From contig JAZHDG010000009.1 in assembly GCA_036584525.1 (NCBI GenBank), positions 1 to 8,436 of the forward strand: a stretch of 8,436 bases of DNA, written 5' to 3'. Source of the stretch: UBA6181 sp016934015 (GTDB taxonomy: Bacteria; Bacillota_I; Bacilli_A; Acholeplasmatales; Acholeplasmataceae). Made by a program: the position numbers and the translations under genes. Positions within the stretch are counted from its first letter, which is position 1, and every line of letters starts with the position of its first letter. The notes under the pieces are model-generated. The model was not told the DNA's origin and ran no database searches. It saw only the letters and a program-made list of their open reading frames with translations. Positions 6,844 through 8,436 of this stretch are shown piece after piece.

Positions 6844-7284
6844 TTAGAGTCCCAAAAACGTGACGGTTTGATTTTCATAGATGGCGTATGTTCTATGACC
6901 GCCAGATAATGCGCCAGGATTAATAAACAAAATTCCTTGGTCCATTTCCATATATTTTTGATGCGTATGACCAAATATCACAAGATTGACACCAAGAAGT
7001 TTCGCTTTTAATTTTAATCGAGTTAGCCCGAATTTAACAGATTCTTTATGTCCGTGAGTCAATAAAATTTTATATCCTTTTACTTCAATAATTCTTTCGA
7101 ATGGTAAATCAACGCCAAAATCATTGTTTCCTTTGACTGTAACAATATTTAAAGGTTCATAATACTTTGGATCCAAAGACATATCTCCTGCGTTCAAGTG
7201 CAGATCACAATCCACATGTTTTTTGATGACATCCTTTAAATCCTCAAGTCTTCCATGAACATCACTTGTAATTAATAATTTCAT
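6844..7284 (-). CDS. YfcE/YsnB-type metallophosphatase
   Basis: The 146-residue protein is a compact calcineurin-like phosphoesterase with all five family motifs: SDVHG (D8, H10), AGD (D34), GNND (52-55), THGH (H77) and GHTH (105-108, H106 and H108). These residues bind two metal ions, usually Mn. Proteins of this YfcE/MJ0936 group act on artificial phosphodiesters such as bis-p-nitrophenyl phosphate; the natural substrate is not settled. Cytoplasmic. The ATG has a clear AAAGGAG 7 nt upstream and lies within the end of rdgB (23-nt overlap). The same pair occurs in Bacillus as ysnA-ysnB, so this is an old Firmicute gene neighbourhood and points to a role near nucleotide metabolism. Confidence 0.93.
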   Translation of the reverse strand: MKLLITSDVHGRLEDLKDVIKKHVDCDLHLNAGDMSLDPKYYEPLNIVTVKGNNDFGVDLPFERIIEVKGYKILLTHGHKESVKFGLTRLKLKAKLLGVNLVIFGHTHQKYMEMDQGILFINPGALSGGHRTYAIYENQTVTFLGL

Positions 7285-7855
7285 CGAGTGACTCCTTTAA
7301 CTGAAATAAGGCATTGGCACGATGCGAAATCTGATTTTTAATTATTATATCAAGCTCTGCAAATGTTTGATTATATGCTTTCACATAAAACAACGGATCA
7401 TAACCAAAACCTTGATGGCCTCTGAGTTCATATAAAATTTCACCTTCAATGGTTCCTTGAAAATGATAGTACTGGTCATTCGGTAAATAGATGACAATCG
7501 AGCTTACAAATCTTGCTCTTCGATCTGTTTTATTTTCCATCTCTTTTAATAACTTTTGATTGTTTGCATCGTCACCTAACCCAGAATATCGCGCAGAATA
7601 AATACCTGGCTGATTATCTAGTGCATAAACTTCTAAACCAGAATCATCAGAAATCGTTATTTTATGATGTTTTTTAGCAAAATATTTAGCTTTAATGAGT
7701 GCATTTTCAAAAAATGATGAACCGTCTTCAATCACATCATCCGAATCATTCAAATCTTTTAAGGATATGACACGGATATGATCATTTTCAAGCATCATCT
7801 TTAATTCACGACATTTTTTTTGATTTTGACTTGCCACAAGAATTTCTACCATCAT
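7262..7855 (-). CDS. rdgB: XTP/dITP diphosphatase (RdgB/HAM1 family)
   Basis: The 197 residues match the usual family length. Motifs in order: ASQNQKK (8-14; the usual x-N-x-G-K appears as N-x-K-K), GSSFFENALIKAK (45-57), SDDSGLEV (69-76, with the catalytic Asp71), PGIYSARYSG (83-92), FQGTIEG (132-138), GFGYDPLF (149-156) and KNQISHRANA (173-182). The enzyme hydrolyses ITP, dITP and XTP to the monophosphate and pyrophosphate, keeping deaminated purines out of DNA and RNA; it acts as a cytoplasmic dimer with Mg. Two consecutive ATG codons are possible starts (7855 or 7852). The only SD-like stretch, GGGTG, is 2 nt from the first and 5 nt from the second, so 7852 is somewhat better placed. It heads the five-gene run and ends in TGA inside the next gene. 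Confidence 0.96.
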   Translation of the reverse strand: MMVEILVASQNQKKCRELKMMLENDHIRVISLKDLNDSDDVIEDGSSFFENALIKAKYFAKKHHKITISDDSGLEVYALDNQPGIYSARYSGLGDDANNQKLLKEMENKTDRRARFVSSIVIYLPNDQYYHFQGTIEGEILYELRGHQGFGYDPLFYVKAYNQTFAELDIIIKNQISHRANALFQLKESLDEIINYK

Positions 7856-7899
7856 CTCACCCAGTCATTTCTTTCTCTCTTATCTTATCACATATTTTG

Positions 7900-7930
7900 C
7901 CTTAAATGTATGATTCAAATACTTTTAAGG
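7900..7930. promoter_or_regulatory. 31-bp imperfect dyad between divergent genes (candidate operator)
   Basis: The layout is CCTTAAA - t - GTAT - 7 nt - ATAC - t - TTTAAGG. Eleven of the twelve positions in each arm pair with the other arm, and the centre is at 7915. It sits in the 96-nt gap between rdgB (minus) and the plus-strand membrane gene, directly against the -10 box of the latter (7931-7936). A divergent gap does not call for a terminator, so a regulator-binding site is the simplest reading. The regulator is unknown. Confidence 0.5.
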
Positions 7931-7936
7931 TATAAT
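7931..7936 (+). promoter_or_regulatory. Candidate -10 box for the plus-strand membrane gene
   Basis: A perfect TATAAT lies 15 nt before the ATG at 7952. The -35 position (about 7908-7913) reads GTATGA, a poor match. Transcription would begin near 7943, leaving a leader of about 9 nt with GGTGA as the only ribosome binding site, which is unusually short. If this box is not used, the promoter is not visible. For rdgB in the opposite direction only weak candidates are seen (TTGAAT at 7913-7918 with a poor -10). Confidence 0.45.
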
Positions 7937-7951
7937 ATAAGCGGTGAAATT

Positions 7952-8436
7952 ATGGCAAATGAAAACGAAATCTTAGAATTTGAAGATCTATTAAAAGAAG
8001 CACATCAACATAAAAAAAAGAACCAACCAGAGCCGAATCGAAGCGCTAATTATTTTACGGCTTTATTTGTCTATGTTCTACTGATGTTTGTATTAGGTTC
8101 CGTTATTTTTACAATCTTTATGGGCATAGACTCTTTTAGAGAAACCTATTCTGAAAATGATTTATTGATTCGTGCTGTTTCAGCAGATAGTTCAGGTATT
8201 GCAATCCTCGAACAAGAAAGTATTGATTTACTTCTACCAACTTATGAAGAACGTATCATTCAAATAGGTGACTATCAAGGTTATACGGTTTTCGTTAGTG
8301 CGACAAACACTCACTATCAAGATCTACTCATCATAGAAATTGATGGCATTCTCGTACTTAATGAAGCTAATCTTTTAAACATATTCTCAGAAAACCAAAC
8401 ATTATCATCTTGGACAGAAAGTGGTCCAATGATTCA
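7952..8436 (+). CDS. Single-pass membrane protein, N-terminal part (cut by window edge)
   Basis: The open frame runs from ATG 7952 to the right edge without a stop, giving 161 complete residues. A charged N-terminus (MANENEILEFEDLLKEAHQH, then Lys-rich to about residue 30) is followed by one hydrophobic segment at about 35-57. A soluble-looking stretch from 60 to at least 161 then contains alternating hydrophobic strands (IIQIGDYQGYTVFVS, LLIIEIDGILVL). The N-terminus is probably cytoplasmic and the 60-161 portion outside, or a loop before further membrane spans beyond the edge. No family is recognised; the N-terminal extension of a polytopic protein such as a CPBP-type protease is possible but unsupported by any motif in view. 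The ribosome binding site is GGTGA, 4 nt before the ATG. Confidence 0.75.
   Translation, partial: MANENEILEFEDLLKEAHQHKKKNQPEPNRSANYFTALFVYVLLMFVLGSVIFTIFMGIDSFRETYSENDLLIRAVSADSSGIAILEQESIDLLLPTYEERIIQIGDYQGYTVFVSATNTHYQDLLIIEIDGILVLNEANLLNIFSENQTLSSWTESGPMI

Noticed and set aside
6843..6974. N-terminal extension of the choline-kinase-like protein by 44 residues
   Set aside because: It lies entirely over the end of the phosphatase gene in another frame, has no family similarity, and a start at 6842 one base after the phosphatase stop gives the normal family N-terminus.
7900..7930. Intrinsic terminator reading of the 31-bp dyad
   Set aside because: The flanking genes diverge, so no transcript needs ending here, and neither arm is followed by a long T run.
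1..8436. CRISPR arrays, insertion sequences, tRNA or rRNA genes, riboswitches
   Set aside because: No regularly spaced repeats, transposase-like frames, tRNA-like cloverleafs or recognisable riboswitch cores were seen, and intergenic gaps are all under 100 nt.

Overview
The window is A+T-rich and tightly packed, with short operon-style junctions and AAGGAG-type ribosome binding sites. Four of the genes end in TGA (at 1290, 2966, 5976 and 7262), so TGA reads as stop and the Mycoplasma-type code 4 does not apply. Together with the gene content this suggests a Mollicutes-related Firmicute that keeps the standard code, such as an Acholeplasma or Izemoplasma relative. That placement is an inference from composition and gene style, not from a search.

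Almost everything lies on the minus strand. Reading in the direction of transcription, a five-gene run goes from 7855 to 1905: rdgB (nucleotide-pool cleaning), a small metallophosphatase overlapping it by 23 nt, a choline-kinase-like phosphotransferase, a 1001-residue multidomain protein (helical repeats, GAF-like, PAS-like, degenerate GGDEF, degenerate EAL) and a 354-residue protein with a HEPN-like R-x5-H motif, coupled to its partner by a 4-nt ATGA overlap. A promoter with an extended -10 then starts a 65-residue SH3-like small protein that ends in a weak intrinsic terminator. Next come a small membrane protein of unknown function and namA (Old Yellow Enzyme family ene-reductase). Last is the N-terminal part of a glycerophosphodiester phosphodiesterase with its own promoter, running off the left edge.

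At the right edge a plus-strand gene (7952 onward, truncated) encodes an unidentified single-pass membrane protein. It is divergent from rdgB, and the 96-nt gap between them holds a 31-bp imperfect dyad next to its -10 box.

The most unusual part is 1905-5971. A cytoplasmic protein with the architecture of a cyclic-di-GMP enzyme has lost the recognisable catalytic signatures of both output domains, and it is translationally coupled to a HEPN-like protein. It may be a nucleotide-sensing or scaffold module rather than an enzyme. No CRISPR array, IS element, tRNA or rRNA was seen, and no stretch longer than 300 bases lacks a gene.
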